From Tenacibaculum discolor (GTDB lineage: Bacteria > Bacteroidota > Bacteroidia > Flavobacteriales > Flavobacteriaceae): a stretch of DNA of 64,000 bases. Location: the NCBI RefSeq assembly GCF_003664185.1, contig NZ_RCCS01000006.1:413880-477879 (forward strand), in the 5' to 3' direction. Shown piece by piece: positions 1 through 7,686 of the stretch; positions within the stretch are counted from its first letter, which is position 1; every line of letters starts with the position of its first letter. The notes under the pieces were generated by a model that had not been told where the DNA came from, searched no databases, and worked only from the letters and a program-made list of their open reading frames with translations. The position numbers were made by a program, and so were the translations under genes.

Positions 1-1177
1 CTAAAAAATTATGTGTAAGCGGGCTGTTTGTACCTTGGCTTGGTTTTTCTTGTTTTAAAAAATCAGGCAACAGGGCTTTGACTGCTTCGGAAGTTTGACG
101 CGGGCGGGTGGTTGTTTTCTTACTTATCACTGTGGTGTTCTTGTAGAAGCCGTCCGCAGGACATATAAATTCTTCCTTTTGAAACCCTGTGTTATTTACA
201 CAGTCTTTTATTTCTTTTTCTTTTAATAAAAAGGTTCTAGTAGTATCATTATTATCTGGTAATTCTTTCCAGTTCTTCTGTTTAAAAAATTGGTTTTCAA
301 TTCTTTTGGGTTTTGGTGGGTTTCCGTCTAAAATTGTTAGAATTTCAGGGTGGAAATTAACCGTTATGGGTTTGTATTGGTTGGTATATGTATAGTTGAT
401 TAAGATGTTGGCTTCTCTAAGTCGTTTGATGTGGTTTTGCGCTGTTTTTTTGCAAATAGCAAGCCTTGGTATCTCTGCGATGGTATGTGTCGCTAATTTA
501 CGGTGGTCTATCGTTAGCTTTGGTAAGGCATTTTTTAATACACTGGTAGGGCGATTCATTTCTAAGAGATATGAATTGCGTTGTTTTAATTGGGCGATAT
601 AAAAGCCTACCAAAACATTAAATAAAAGCTCGGTGGTGTACTTGATGGTTGGTTTGCGCTTTTTTATGATATAGTTTGCGTTTTTTTGCGCATTGAATTT
701 TGCTACCTCTTTGTTGTAGATAGTAGCAAATTCACTGCGGTGTTTCTTTGTAAAGTCTGCGACTTGTTGGGCTAGTGTTGGAGTGTTAGGAGCTATGACT
801 GTTTTGTTATACTCGGCTATCGTTTTGTTATACTCTACAGCTTGCTGATTATAGCTATGTACATATTGACGGTAGTTATCCATCGTGCTTTTCATAGCAC
901 TTCTATCTAGAAAAGGATAGTTGATATAGTTGTAGTGTTTACTTATCGCTTTTTCATGCTCTTTTCCCTTTTTTAAAAGCAAATAACCATGTTGGGTATT
1001 AAATTCCTCTACGGCTTTGTTGTATTGCGTATCGTTTAGCTTATTACGCTGCGCATTGTCTTTAAATAGCTTAATGGCTAGTTGGGTGATGGCATCCAAG
1101 GTTGTGCCTTGTAAATATTCATGTACTTTTTGATTGTACAATCCTATTTTTGTTAATGATGTATTGTTTTTTTTCAT
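1..1177 (-). CDS. Helix-turn-helix protein of an integrative element (C-terminus cut by window edge)
   Basis: An open frame reads leftward from ATG at 1177 to base 1 without a stop, giving 392 residues; the end lies outside the window. The first 200 residues are polar and Lys/Asn-rich, with a short internal duplication (VEYNKT / AEYNKT near residues 114-126). Residues about 226-262 look like a winged helix-turn-helix (IPRLAICKKTAQNHIKRL), the pattern used to recognise DNA in replication or transfer control proteins. I do not recognise the family. It sits with an excisionase-like protein, a repressor and an integrase, so a role in replication or maintenance of the element is a reasonable inference. 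An 18-bp palindrome lies 28 bp upstream. Confidence 0.75.
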   Translation of the reverse strand, partial: MKKNNTSLTKIGLYNQKVHEYLQGTTLDAITQLAIKLFKDNAQRNKLNDTQYNKAVEEFNTQHGYLLLKKGKEHEKAISKHYNYINYPFLDRSAMKSTMDNYRQYVHSYNQQAVEYNKTIAEYNKTVIAPNTPTLAQQVADFTKKHRSEFATIYNKEVAKFNAQKNANYIIKKRKPTIKYTTELLFNVLVGFYIAQLKQRNSYLLEMNRPTSVLKNALPKLTIDHRKLATHTIAEIPRLAICKKTAQNHIKRLREANILINYTYTNQYKPITVNFHPEILTILDGNPPKPKRIENQFFKQKNWKELPDNNDTTRTFLLKEKEIKDCVNNTGFQKEEFICPADGFYKNTTVISKKTTTRPRQTSEAVKALLPDFLKQEKPSQGTNSPLTHNFL

Positions 1178-1204
1178 ACTTTAGCTGCTTTGGGGGTGTA
1201 ATTG

Positions 1205-1222
1205 TTCTGTTATCTAACAGAA
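1205..1222. promoter_or_regulatory. 18-bp palindrome, candidate operator
   Basis: TTCTGTTA, two bases, then TAACAGAA: a perfect 8-bp inverted repeat. It lies 28 bp upstream of the start of the leftward gene at 1177, where a repressor or autoregulator could act. No promoter box matching TAnnTTTG is evident beside it on the minus strand. Confidence 0.4.
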
Positions 1223-1284
1223 TCTTCTCTACTCAAATACAATTTTTTTTAACGGTTAGCCTAGGGGTTAACCGTTTTTTGCTT

Positions 1285-1322
1285 TAAAAAAGTAACCCAC
1301 AACTTGAATGTTGTGAGCTACT
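1285..1322 (-). terminator. Rho-independent terminator
   Basis: Read on the minus strand, a 13-bp stem (1291-1303 with 1310-1322, two wobble pairs) and a six-base loop are followed by a run of six T. It would end transcription of the small HTH gene at 1397-1630, so the gene starting at 1177 probably has its own promoter. Confidence 0.7.
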
Positions 1323-1396
1323 TACAATAAGTGCTTACTTATCGCTGTGGTGTCTTTGCGCTTTTTGCGTTTTTTTTTGCGCTTTCTTTTTCATGG

Positions 1397-1630
1397 TTAT
1401 TGTTCAAAGCTCTCCACTATCTTTTCTAAAAATTGAATTTTAGGGATATGGTATTTACCGTCTTGAAAGATTGCTTGAATGGTGTTTTTATGGATGCGGT
1501 TTTTAACCGTGTTAGGATGTACTTTTAAATACTTTGCGCAACCATCTACAGTAAGCATGGTATCATTGGCATTAAAAATGGTTAAGGCTTTAAGGTTTAC
1601 TTTTAATAAGTCTGCTTGGGTCATATTCAA
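1397..1630 (-). CDS. Small excisionase-like helix-turn-helix protein
   Basis: A 77-residue protein. Residues about 25-60 (LTVDGCAKYLKVHPNTVKNR) form a MerR/excisionase-type helix-turn-helix like that in the small DNA-binding proteins of integrative elements. Such proteins usually steer the recombinase toward excision or control transfer genes; that role is inferred from context. It is divergent from the repressor at 1787 and the shared region of about 155 bp carries repeated TTGTGGACAA sites, so the repressor may control it. A terminator follows at 1322-1285. The frame has a clear ATG and no competing gene. Confidence 0.75.
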   Translation of the reverse strand: MNMTQADLLKVNLKALTIFNANDTMLTVDGCAKYLKVHPNTVKNRIHKNTIQAIFQDGKYHIPKIQFLEKIVESFEQ

Positions 1631-1695
1631 TTTTTAAATTTTTGTGCTATTTTTTATTTTTTGCTCACAAACACCAATAATCTATCGTTAATTGT

Positions 1696-1703
1696 TATAT
1701 TTG
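1696..1703 (+). promoter_or_regulatory. Candidate -7 promoter box of the repressor gene
   Basis: TATATTTG matches the Bacteroidota TAnnTTTG -7 element. No TTTG is found 19 bp upstream. The box runs directly into the first TTGTGGACAA operator, so repressor binding there would block the promoter. Confidence 0.4.
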
Positions 1704-1763
1704 TGGACAATTACGACGCAAAAATAAAATCAATTGTCAACTTTTAGAGTAAATTGTGGACAA
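1701..1763. promoter_or_regulatory. Repeated operator-like sites in front of the repressor
   Basis: TTGTGGACAA occurs at 1701-1710 and again at 1754-1763. A related inverted half, AATTGTCAAC, lies between them at 1732-1741. Three related sites in the divergent region between an excisionase-like gene and a repressor gene are the usual layout for an element's lysogeny-type switch. Binding is inferred. Confidence 0.5.
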
Positions 1764-1786
1764 AATAATTTAAATAAATTGATAAG

Positions 1787-2500
1787 ATGTTGAAAACCAG
1801 TTCGGAAATTTTACAGGAGCTATTAGACCATTTAGGTATCAAAGCAAACCGCTTATCAGTAGAGATTGGAGACAATAGCAATTCTCGTATCTACTATGTA
1901 AGAAATGGAAGAAGTAAGATAAGCCCAAAGCTTGCCAAGGCGATTACTAATAGATATAAAGAGATTAACTATATGTATTTGCTTACAGGAGAGGGGGAAC
2001 TTGTCAACAAGGATATTATGGTGAATACCAATGGGAATGTTTTTGTGGAAAAACCTGATGGTAGTTTTAACGTAACTACACGATTGATTCCTTTTGATGC
2101 CTATTCTTCTTTTTTAGAAACCTTAGATGATGCAAATGTAATTTATGAGTGGGAGGAAGTAACTTTTAATGTAGAAAAGTACGGTCGTGGTAATTACGAA
2201 GCATTTAGGACTAAAAACGATAGCATGAACGGTGGCGGGATAAATGATACACCTAACAGAGCTTTGGTATTGGGTAGAGAACTTGGACGCCATCATTGGA
2301 TGGACGGATTCAACCCTACTTTATACGGATGGATTATTCTTTCTAAACACAATGTTTTTCACAAGGATATTATCGGACTGGATAAAGAAAAAGGGACGAT
2401 TATTTGCCATAGTAGAAATAAAAGTCCCGAGTATTCAGATTTTGAGTTAGACCTTAATGAGGTGTATCAAATTTTTAAGGTAATTAAAAGAACGTTTTAA
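1787..2500 (+). CDS. S24/LexA-like repressor of the integrative element
   Basis: A 237-residue protein. The first 70 residues form a lambda-repressor-like helix-turn-helix (ILQELLDHLGIKANRLSVEI, then NSRIYYVRNGRSKISPKLAK). The C-terminal half resembles the S24 peptidase-like domain of CI/LexA repressors; FRTKNDSMNGG around residues 145-155 is where the catalytic-serine motif would be. I cannot confirm the catalytic lysine, so self-cleavage is uncertain. In elements of this kind the protein keeps excision and transfer genes off and may be relieved by DNA damage. Its stop overlaps tail to tail with the integrase stop by a few bases, and candidate operators lie just upstream. Confidence 0.75.
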   Translation: MLKTSSEILQELLDHLGIKANRLSVEIGDNSNSRIYYVRNGRSKISPKLAKAITNRYKEINYMYLLTGEGELVNKDIMVNTNGNVFVEKPDGSFNVTTRLIPFDAYSSFLETLDDANVIYEWEEVTFNVEKYGRGNYEAFRTKNDSMNGGGINDTPNRALVLGRELGRHHWMDGFNPTLYGWIILSKHNVFHKDIIGLDKEKGTIICHSRNKSPEYSDFELDLNEVYQIFKVIKRTF

Positions 2501-3795
2501 CCCCATGTTTGTTGCATAAAGTTAATAACACTTTCTTGGTTGGTCTTTTTATATTTGGTTAGGGTGTCTGCTTTTCGGATACCTGTAATTTTCATAATAA
2601 TATGGTCGGGCATTCCTTTTTCTGATGATAGAGTAATAAAAGTTCGTCGTGCTGTATGAGTACCTATCATTTGCCATTTTTCTAGTTCTGCTGTGTGTTT
2701 TTTATTCCCGATTTTTGTTAGCTTCTTTACTGTAGTTGTTATTCCTGCTTCTTTGCATATTTTCTTTATTTCTGTATTAAATCTATTTTTTGAAATAACA
2801 GGAATGTTCCAATTATACTTTTCTAAAATAGTTGACAGCCTAGGGGTTAATGGTACAAAACTCTCATGGACTGTTTTTTGATTTCTTTTGATTATCATAT
2901 CCCCATTTGGTGTTTTAACCACATCGGATTTATTAAAAACCGAATAATCTGAAAAACGTTGTCCTGTATAAATACCCAATAAAAATATATCCCTAATTTG
3001 ATTGTGCTCTTCTGTAGTGAGTTTTACTTTTTCTATCTTTTGAATTTCTACATCTGTCAAATGAACGGCATCTATATCGTATTTTTTTACTGTATTTTTC
3101 AACTCTTTTATTGTAAAACCATAGTTGTCTCTAACCCAATCTAAAAAGGCTAAAAACACTTTGATATGTCTATGTAGAGTATTATCGTTATAGGTATTAT
3201 TACTTTGAATTTGTGCGCCGAGTTCCTTTGCTTTTTGTTTATCGACCAAATTGATAAAGTCTCTTAGAAATCCACAATAGGTATCTATCCAATTCTCATT
3301 CAAGTCTCCAAATAAGGTTACTTTGTTTCGATAATGGTCAAATAAAGCTATTTTTTTACTCATATTGTTGTAAAAATAGTCCCAAGCTTTCGAAGTATCT
3401 TTACGCTTCTTTTTTGACTCCATAAAAACCTTGATAGCTTCACTTACTACATAAGGCAATTCGTCACTTTTATAATTATATTTAAACTCCTTATCAAAAA
3501 CACTTCGCAATGCTGATTTGGTCAAAGGAATATTTTTTTGCTGATATTCAGAAATCGTATGCTGTAATAGCTTTTTATAGTTGTCTAAGATTAACGCGAT
3601 TTGTTTATTCTTTTTTCCAATTGCTCCTCGTTTTACTTTTGGATAACGGGTAGAAAAATCCCACTCTATTGGGTTTATTTTTTGTTTTGTACTATATTTA
3701 AAATTCTTATTGCTCGTCGGTTCATCTTTTGCATAGAAAATTAAATCGATTGCCGTTACTACTTCTCCTTTGGGTTTCTTTAAATAAAAATACAT
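2497..3795 (-). CDS. Tyrosine recombinase/integrase
   Basis: A 432-residue site-specific recombinase. The N-terminal arm-binding domain is followed by a SAM-like core-binding domain (about residues 105-235) and a catalytic domain. Catalytic residues are visible: Arg280 in TGQRFSD, the lysine of NQKT, His380 and Arg383 in HTARRTF, and the nucleophile Tyr415 in TKYKK. The second conserved His/Trp, expected in the G-H motif before the tyrosine, is replaced: the sequence reads TGIRKAD. This position varies in Bacteroidota integrases, so the enzyme may still work. It is the last gene of the element and its start faces the likely attachment site. Confidence 0.93.
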   Translation of the reverse strand: MYFYLKKPKGEVVTAIDLIFYAKDEPTSNKNFKYSTKQKINPIEWDFSTRYPKVKRGAIGKKNKQIALILDNYKKLLQHTISEYQQKNIPLTKSALRSVFDKEFKYNYKSDELPYVVSEAIKVFMESKKKRKDTSKAWDYFYNNMSKKIALFDHYRNKVTLFGDLNENWIDTYCGFLRDFINLVDKQKAKELGAQIQSNNTYNDNTLHRHIKVFLAFLDWVRDNYGFTIKELKNTVKKYDIDAVHLTDVEIQKIEKVKLTTEEHNQIRDIFLLGIYTGQRFSDYSVFNKSDVVKTPNGDMIIKRNQKTVHESFVPLTPRLSTILEKYNWNIPVISKNRFNTEIKKICKEAGITTTVKKLTKIGNKKHTAELEKWQMIGTHTARRTFITLSSEKGMPDHIIMKITGIRKADTLTKYKKTNQESVINFMQQTWG

Positions 3796-3954
3796 ACCTT
3801 TATTTTTTTACAAACATAACAAAAAAAGGGAAACAAACAGGGAAAGTAAAATTGTATTTAACTGTGATTTAGGGAAACAACCAAAAACAATAAAAACACA
3901 TAAAACACTGATAATGTTTACATTTACAAACAAAACAAATAATCATAAACAACA

Positions 3955-4085
3955 TAGCGCGAACACGGCGGATTCGACTACGTCCGAATCCACTCGGTAA
4001 TTACTAATACTAGTTCTTAAACAAAATATGTAACTTTAATCCCGTAACAACAGTTATACAAATACGTTGTAGCACATTTAAAAAA
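3955..4085. repeat. Cassette-type boundary repeat, copy A
   Basis: An intergenic block with the inverted repeat GGATTCG/CGAATCC (3970-3976 with 3985-3991), then TAATTACTAATACTAGTTC, then CAACAGTTATACAAATACG followed by TTGTAGCAC. The last part contains ACAAC/GTTGT arms and resembles the block before the flavin reductase gene (5361-5400). The same family of AT-rich motifs separates each small gene up to about 6070. Confidence 0.5.
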
Positions 4086-4089
4086 ACCT

Positions 4090-4638
4090 ATGGCAACATA
4101 CCAATTTCTAACCTTTGTACTTCCAAGAAAGTCAATTGAAAACAAATATGGCGAAATTCCAAAACAACTTGAAATGAAACACGCTGAATGGGAAAAGTAT
4201 TGGAACAATTGGAATATGGAACTGAATAAAGTACCAGAACCTGAATTTGAAGATGCGATTTCAACGAAATGGTGGAAAGGAATCCAGATTAACATTGCGG
4301 AATTAAGAAATGAAATTGACAAAATTATTCCAAGAGCTACGTGGAATAATGAAAGTTGGAAAATTGAAAACGGAGAAGTTGACCACGATTTGAGTATTGA
4401 CTATAATGAAAAGGAGAATTTTATAGAAGATTTTAGATTTCGGACTGATTTAAGAGATTCGAAACTGGATTTCTTAAATTCAATGCTGGAATTATGCAAC
4501 CGAAATGATTGGATTTTAATGGACGAAAACGGAAATTTAAGCGAACCAAAAATTGAAAGTTTAGCTGAATTAATTAAAGAATCTCGAGCTCACATGTTTA
4601 TTACAAATCCAGAAGAATTTTATAACACTTTAAAATAA
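4090..4638 (+). CDS. Hypothetical protein of a cassette-like gene row
   Basis: A 182-residue soluble, acidic, Trp/Asn-rich protein with no signal peptide or membrane segment. I recognise no family. It starts directly after boundary repeat A and stops directly before repeat B, whose first bases (ACGTGCTACAACACCGTATA) follow within 8 bp of the stop. The gene has the one-gene-per-module look of cassettes. The antisense frame at 4017-4322 is a shadow. Confidence 0.7.
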   Translation: MATYQFLTFVLPRKSIENKYGEIPKQLEMKHAEWEKYWNNWNMELNKVPEPEFEDAISTKWWKGIQINIAELRNEIDKIIPRATWNNESWKIENGEVDHDLSIDYNEKENFIEDFRFRTDLRDSKLDFLNSMLELCNRNDWILMDENGNLSEPKIESLAELIKESRAHMFITNPEEFYNTLK

Positions 4639-4700
4639 AAAAACGTGCTACAACACCGTATAAAATTAATTGCTAGTGCAAACCTACTATAACAAAATAA
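4639..4700. repeat. Cassette-type boundary repeat, copy B
   Basis: GTGCTACAACACCGTATAAA is followed by ATTAATTGCTAGTGCAAACC and TACTATAAC. Aligned with copy D (5957-6010), it shares CGTnTAnAATTAAT, then TAGTnCAnACCTACT, in the same order and spacing. Both copies follow a stop codon directly. Confidence 0.55.
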
Positions 4701-4702
4701 AT

Positions 4703-5311
4703 ATGAATACAGTAATTGAAAAATATATAAACGGACTTAAAAAAGCATATTTAGAAAATAATGGACAGGAGGATTGGGAGCATTTTGAAAAAGTTATACA
4801 CGGTTCTGAAAAAGTAAATATTGATAGGTTAAAACAAATTTATCCTGATATCCCAGATACTTTAATTGACTTACTTGAATACGTTGATGGAACATATTGG
4901 CGGAAATATGGAAACGAGGAAATCTCCTTTTTTATTTTAGGTTCTGATGTTAATGAATACCCCTATTACCTATTATCTTCTAAAGAAATAGTTGAAAATC
5001 AAAGTAAAGCAAAAGAATACTATTCAGATTATATTGAAAGAAAATACGAAGGAGTTGATATAGACGAAAAAATAACCAATAATTCGGAGGTTGTTAAGTG
5101 GCTTCACTTTTCTGATTGCATGAATAATGGTGGAACTTCTCAATTATTTATAGATTTCAGTCCTTCTGAAAAAGGAAAAAAAGGACAAATAGTAAGGTTT
5201 TTGCACGATCCAGATGAATTCAAAGTAATAGCCGATAGCTTTGACGAGTACTTAGAAAAATTAATAAATAATGACTATAACTTTATTAATGAGGATATAA
5301 TGGAGTTTTAA
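4703..5311 (+). CDS. SMI1/KNR4 family protein
   Basis: A 202-residue protein from ATG 4703; the longer frame from 4670 begins inside boundary repeat B, so the later start is preferred. The SMI1/KNR4 pattern is clear: an N-terminal helix leading to IDRLKQIYPDIPDTLIDLLE with VDGTYW, and a C-terminal FIDFSPSEKGKKGQIVRFLH followed by a DPDEFKVIADSFDEYL helix. In bacteria this fold often serves as an immunity protein against secreted toxins, or has no assigned role. No toxin gene is next to it here, so it could be an orphan immunity gene carried on a cassette; that is inference. Confidence 0.8.
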   Translation: MNTVIEKYINGLKKAYLENNGQEDWEHFEKVIHGSEKVNIDRLKQIYPDIPDTLIDLLEYVDGTYWRKYGNEEISFFILGSDVNEYPYYLLSSKEIVENQSKAKEYYSDYIERKYEGVDIDEKITNNSEVVKWLHFSDCMNNGGTSQLFIDFSPSEKGKKGQIVRFLHDPDEFKVIADSFDEYLEKLINNDYNFINEDIMEF

Positions 5312-5413
5312 ATAACAGTATACAAATAATATATAAAAGCAGTAATGCGATTACTGAAGTCACAACTAACGGTTATACTAAACCGTTCCCTACAACTTAA
5401 AAATAGCTTATAA
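5312..5413. repeat. Cassette-type boundary repeat, copy C, with two hairpins
   Basis: The spacer holds two perfect inverted repeats: CAGTAAT/ATTACTG with a three-base loop (5340-5356), and AACGGT/ACCGTT around TATACTAA (5368-5387). The second is followed by CCCTACAACTT and matches the layout of copy A before the first cassette gene (CAACAGTTATACAAATACG, TTGTAGCAC). Confidence 0.5.
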
Positions 5414-5974
5414 ATGAATGATAAAAAGAAAATAATTGGAATTTGTGGGAGTGCCAGTCGAAACTCTGCAAACCTGACAATTCTAAAATACATAGCAGAA
5501 TCCCAAAAGTCAGAATTCGACTTTGAAATGATAGAAGATTTAACCGAATTCCCACATTTTAGAACTGAATTGACTGATAAAAATGTTCCTGAGAAAATCG
5601 TAGACTTCAGAAATAAAATATTAAGCGCAGATGGAATTATTATTTGTACACCTGAATATGTTTTCAGCATACCAAGTAGGCTGAAAAATATTTTGGAGTG
5701 GTGTGTCTCGACAACTGTATTTTCTGATAAACCAATCGGACTAATAACTGCTTCGGCAAGTGGAGAAAAAGGACACCAAGAGTTAAAACTAATTATGGAA
5801 ACTATACAGACTATATTTACCGAAGACACTACCCTATTAATAAAAGGGATAAAAAGTAAAGTTTCTAAAGAAGGAAAAATAACTGATAAAAAAACAGAAA
5901 CTGAATTACAAAAACTTATTAAGTCTTTTAAAGAATTAATAAAAAAGCCAGCAAGTAACATCGTGTATAATTAA
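5414..5974 (+). CDS. NADPH-dependent FMN reductase-type flavoprotein
   Basis: A 186-residue flavodoxin-fold oxidoreductase. Residues 8-20 (IGICGSASRNSAN) form the FMN phosphate loop, and TPEYVFSIPSRLKNILEWC (about 76-95) is the signature loop of the NADPH-dependent FMN reductase/ArsH-like family. GLITASASGEKGHQEL fits the second flavin-contacting loop. Members reduce flavin, quinones, azo dyes or metals; the substrate here is unknown. It is a stand-alone module between boundary repeats C and D. A 217-residue frame on the opposite strand (5308-5961) is a shadow. Confidence 0.88.
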   Translation: MNDKKKIIGICGSASRNSANLTILKYIAESQKSEFDFEMIEDLTEFPHFRTELTDKNVPEKIVDFRNKILSADGIIICTPEYVFSIPSRLKNILEWCVSTTVFSDKPIGLITASASGEKGHQELKLIMETIQTIFTEDTTLLIKGIKSKVSKEGKITDKKTETELQKLIKSFKELIKKPASNIVYN

Positions 5975-6077
5975 TAAATTAGTTCACACCTACTTACAAA
6001 ATTTAATGCTAGCTAGTGCCACTACTTGTCTATACAGACAGACAAAAAAATCCATAATTGAATAAATAAAACTTTAA
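5957..6077. repeat. Cassette-type boundary repeat, copy D
   Basis: AACATCGTGTATAATTAATA and TTAGTTCACACCTACTTAC match copy B in order and spacing; a further AATGCTAGCTAGTG echoes the GCTAGTG of copy B. It overlaps the last codons of the flavin reductase gene and precedes the broken YciI gene. Confidence 0.5.
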
Positions 6078-6367
6078 ATGTTTATAATTAATCTGACTTA
6101 TAAAACAGAACTAAAAAAATTGACCACTTTCTTAACGAGCATATTGAATTTCTAAATAAGCAATATGAATTAGGACATTTTATAGCTTCTGGACGAAAAA
6201 TACCAAGAACGGGCGGAGTAATATTATCAAATGTCAAATCTAAATCTGAATTGGAGAAGATTATAGAAAAAGACCCTTTCAAGAAAAATGAATTAGCAGA
6301 TTATGAACTGACTGAATTTGTACCGAGTAAAACTTGTGAAGAATTGAAATTCTTAATGGAAGAATAA
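6078..6367 (+). pseudogene. YciI-family protein gene, frameshifted
   Basis: From ATG 6078 the frame reads MFIINLTYKTELKK and then runs into a stop after about 25 codons. Moving one frame after the run of seven A at 6113-6119 restores a full YciI-like protein: IDHFLNEHIEFLNKQYELG, then HFIASGRKIPRTGGVIL, ending in CEELKFLMEE and TAA at 6365-6367. The HxxFL and H-F-x-x-SG pattern is that of the YciI/YCII family (dimeric alpha-beta barrel, enzymatic role mostly unknown). One lost A in the homopolymer explains the break; a sequencing error or slippage cannot be excluded. Confidence 0.75.
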
Positions 6368-6408
6368 AGTACGAACACACAATAAGTTTATTATATATAA
6401 AAATTACT

Positions 6409-7422
6409 ATGAAATTAATTCTAAAACCCCTCAAATGGATAGGTACATTTTTAGTTGGAATTATACTACTCTTAATAGTATCAGGAGCATGTTACCGTTT
6501 GTTTAGCTCAAAACCTGTTCCTCCTGGAAAATTAGTTGATGTCAACGGAACAAAACTTCACATAAGAGCTGAAGGTAAAAAAAACGATTTACCAACTATT
6601 ATTCTTGAAGCTGGCGCCAATAGTCATACAGATATGCTTCATTGGATTGCAGAAGGATTGAAGAAAAATATGAGAGTAATACGTTATGACAGAGAAGGAA
6701 AATGGTTTAGCGAATCAAGTAAGGATAGTATTACATCAGAATTCTATGCGCACCAATTACACGAATTACTTGAAAAAAGTGGAGAAAAACCTCCTTATAT
6801 ACTTATAGGTCATTCTATGGGTGGACCTTACAATCAAATATTTAGAGACCTATACCCAAATGAAGTAAAAGGAATGGTCTTCCTTGACTCTAGTCACCCT
6901 GAACAATGGGAACGACTAGCTCAAAAAGAACTGATTCCAAAAGAACAAATTAACTTCCTAAAAATTACTGCTATTATTTCAGATATGGGAATAAGAGGCA
7001 TCTATAATAAAATAACTAGTCCTAAAGCTAAAAATGATGGCTTACCTAAAGACTGCCATATCCGTAACCTCAATCTTGCTTCTTATTCAGGTAAGGTTTA
7101 TCACAGATATTTAAAAGAAAACCGCATCAATAAAGATATCCTTGAGCGAGCAGGTCAGGCAAAAAGTTTAGATTCATTACCAGTTTTAGTTTTTACCGCT
7201 ACTGAACAGTATAATAAACCTCAAAAAGAAAAATTTAAAAAGAATGGGATTGATACTGACAAACAAATTCAATTATGGTTAGATATACAAAAAGAACTGG
7301 CAGAACTATCTACTAATAGTAAACAATTTGTTATTGAATCAAATCATGGTACTATAATTACCAAAAAGGAAAACGCTGATATAATTAATAAAGAAATACT
7401 TTTAATGGTGGAAAAAAATTGA
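6409..7422 (+). CDS. Membrane-anchored alpha/beta hydrolase
   Basis: A 337-residue protein with one N-terminal membrane segment (about residues 10-28) and an alpha/beta hydrolase fold facing outward. The nucleophile elbow is GHSMGG with Ser136; a late histidine in ESNHGTI is the likely third catalytic residue; ILEAGA supplies the oxyanion region. The YDRxGxG motif common in this family is degenerate (YDREGKWFS). Substrate unknown: esterase, lipase or haloalkane-type activities all occur in this fold. It stands alone between the YciI remnant and a terminator-bearing repeat at 7509. Confidence 0.85.
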   Translation: MKLILKPLKWIGTFLVGIILLLIVSGACYRLFSSKPVPPGKLVDVNGTKLHIRAEGKKNDLPTIILEAGANSHTDMLHWIAEGLKKNMRVIRYDREGKWFSESSKDSITSEFYAHQLHELLEKSGEKPPYILIGHSMGGPYNQIFRDLYPNEVKGMVFLDSSHPEQWERLAQKELIPKEQINFLKITAIISDMGIRGIYNKITSPKAKNDGLPKDCHIRNLNLASYSGKVYHRYLKENRINKDILERAGQAKSLDSLPVLVFTATEQYNKPQKEKFKKNGIDTDKQIQLWLDIQKELAELSTNSKQFVIESNHGTIITKKENADIINKEILLMVEKN

Positions 7423-7439
7423 AAAATAAAATCGTAAGT

Positions 7440-7590
7440 AAAATATTATATAGCCACATTACAATGGATTCAAAATTCACCTATCACAGCTCAAAAACAC
7501 CATTTTAACCGTACATTTTTGTACGGTTTTTTATTTTGTTTTATCTTGGCTAACGCTAATAAAAAAACAAAAATTGCTAAAAACTTCCGC
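7440..7590. repeat. Intergenic repeat, copy 1 (with terminator)
   Basis: This block shares with 11455-11595 the run GATTCAAAA, TATCA, AACCGTACATTTTTGT, then GCGG or ACGG followed by TTTTTTATTTTGTTTTA, CTTGGCT, and ACAAAAATTGCTAAAA with CTTC. A shorter third copy, without the hairpin, is at 17527-17600. In all three cases the repeat lies shortly before the start of a lipoprotein or secreted protein gene. Confidence 0.65.
7509..7532 (+). terminator. Rho-independent terminator
   Basis: CCGTACA, four T, TGTACGG: a perfect 7-bp stem followed by a run of six T. It ends the hydrolase gene transcript and lies inside the repeat described at 7440-7590. Confidence 0.75.
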
Positions 7591-7686
7591 TTATCATACC
7601 ATAAAAGGAATATAACAGTAAATTTATTCTGTATATAAACTAGTAGTAGCAATACATTCTAAATTCAGGTAAGAAATAACCCACTT

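Larger units (their letters stand above)
1..3990. mobile_element. End of an integrative element (rest lies left of the window)
   Basis: Four genes typical of a Bacteroidota integrative element are packed together: a DNA-binding protein, a small HTH protein, an S24-type repressor and a tyrosine recombinase whose start faces the presumed end. The recombinase is normally close to the attachment site, so the boundary is probably between 3800 and 4080, but I could not see the matching repeat because the other end is outside the window. The right limit given here is the inverted repeat at 3970-3991 and is only approximate. Confidence 0.5.

Noticed and set aside
1251..1276. Hairpin AACGGTTA/TAACCGTT with T run as a terminator
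   Set aside because: It would act on the plus strand, where no upstream gene exists; its use is unclear.
4017..4322. 101-residue minus-strand frame
   Set aside because: It overlaps a boundary repeat and the gene at 4090 and has the composition of a shadow frame.
5308..5961. 217-residue minus-strand frame opposite the flavin reductase
   Set aside because: It is antisense to a clear flavoprotein and has no recognisable features of its own.
3955..6077. True integron with attC sites
   Set aside because: No IntI-type integrase and no typical attC core sites (GTTRRRY pairs) are visible, so only a cassette-like layout is claimed.
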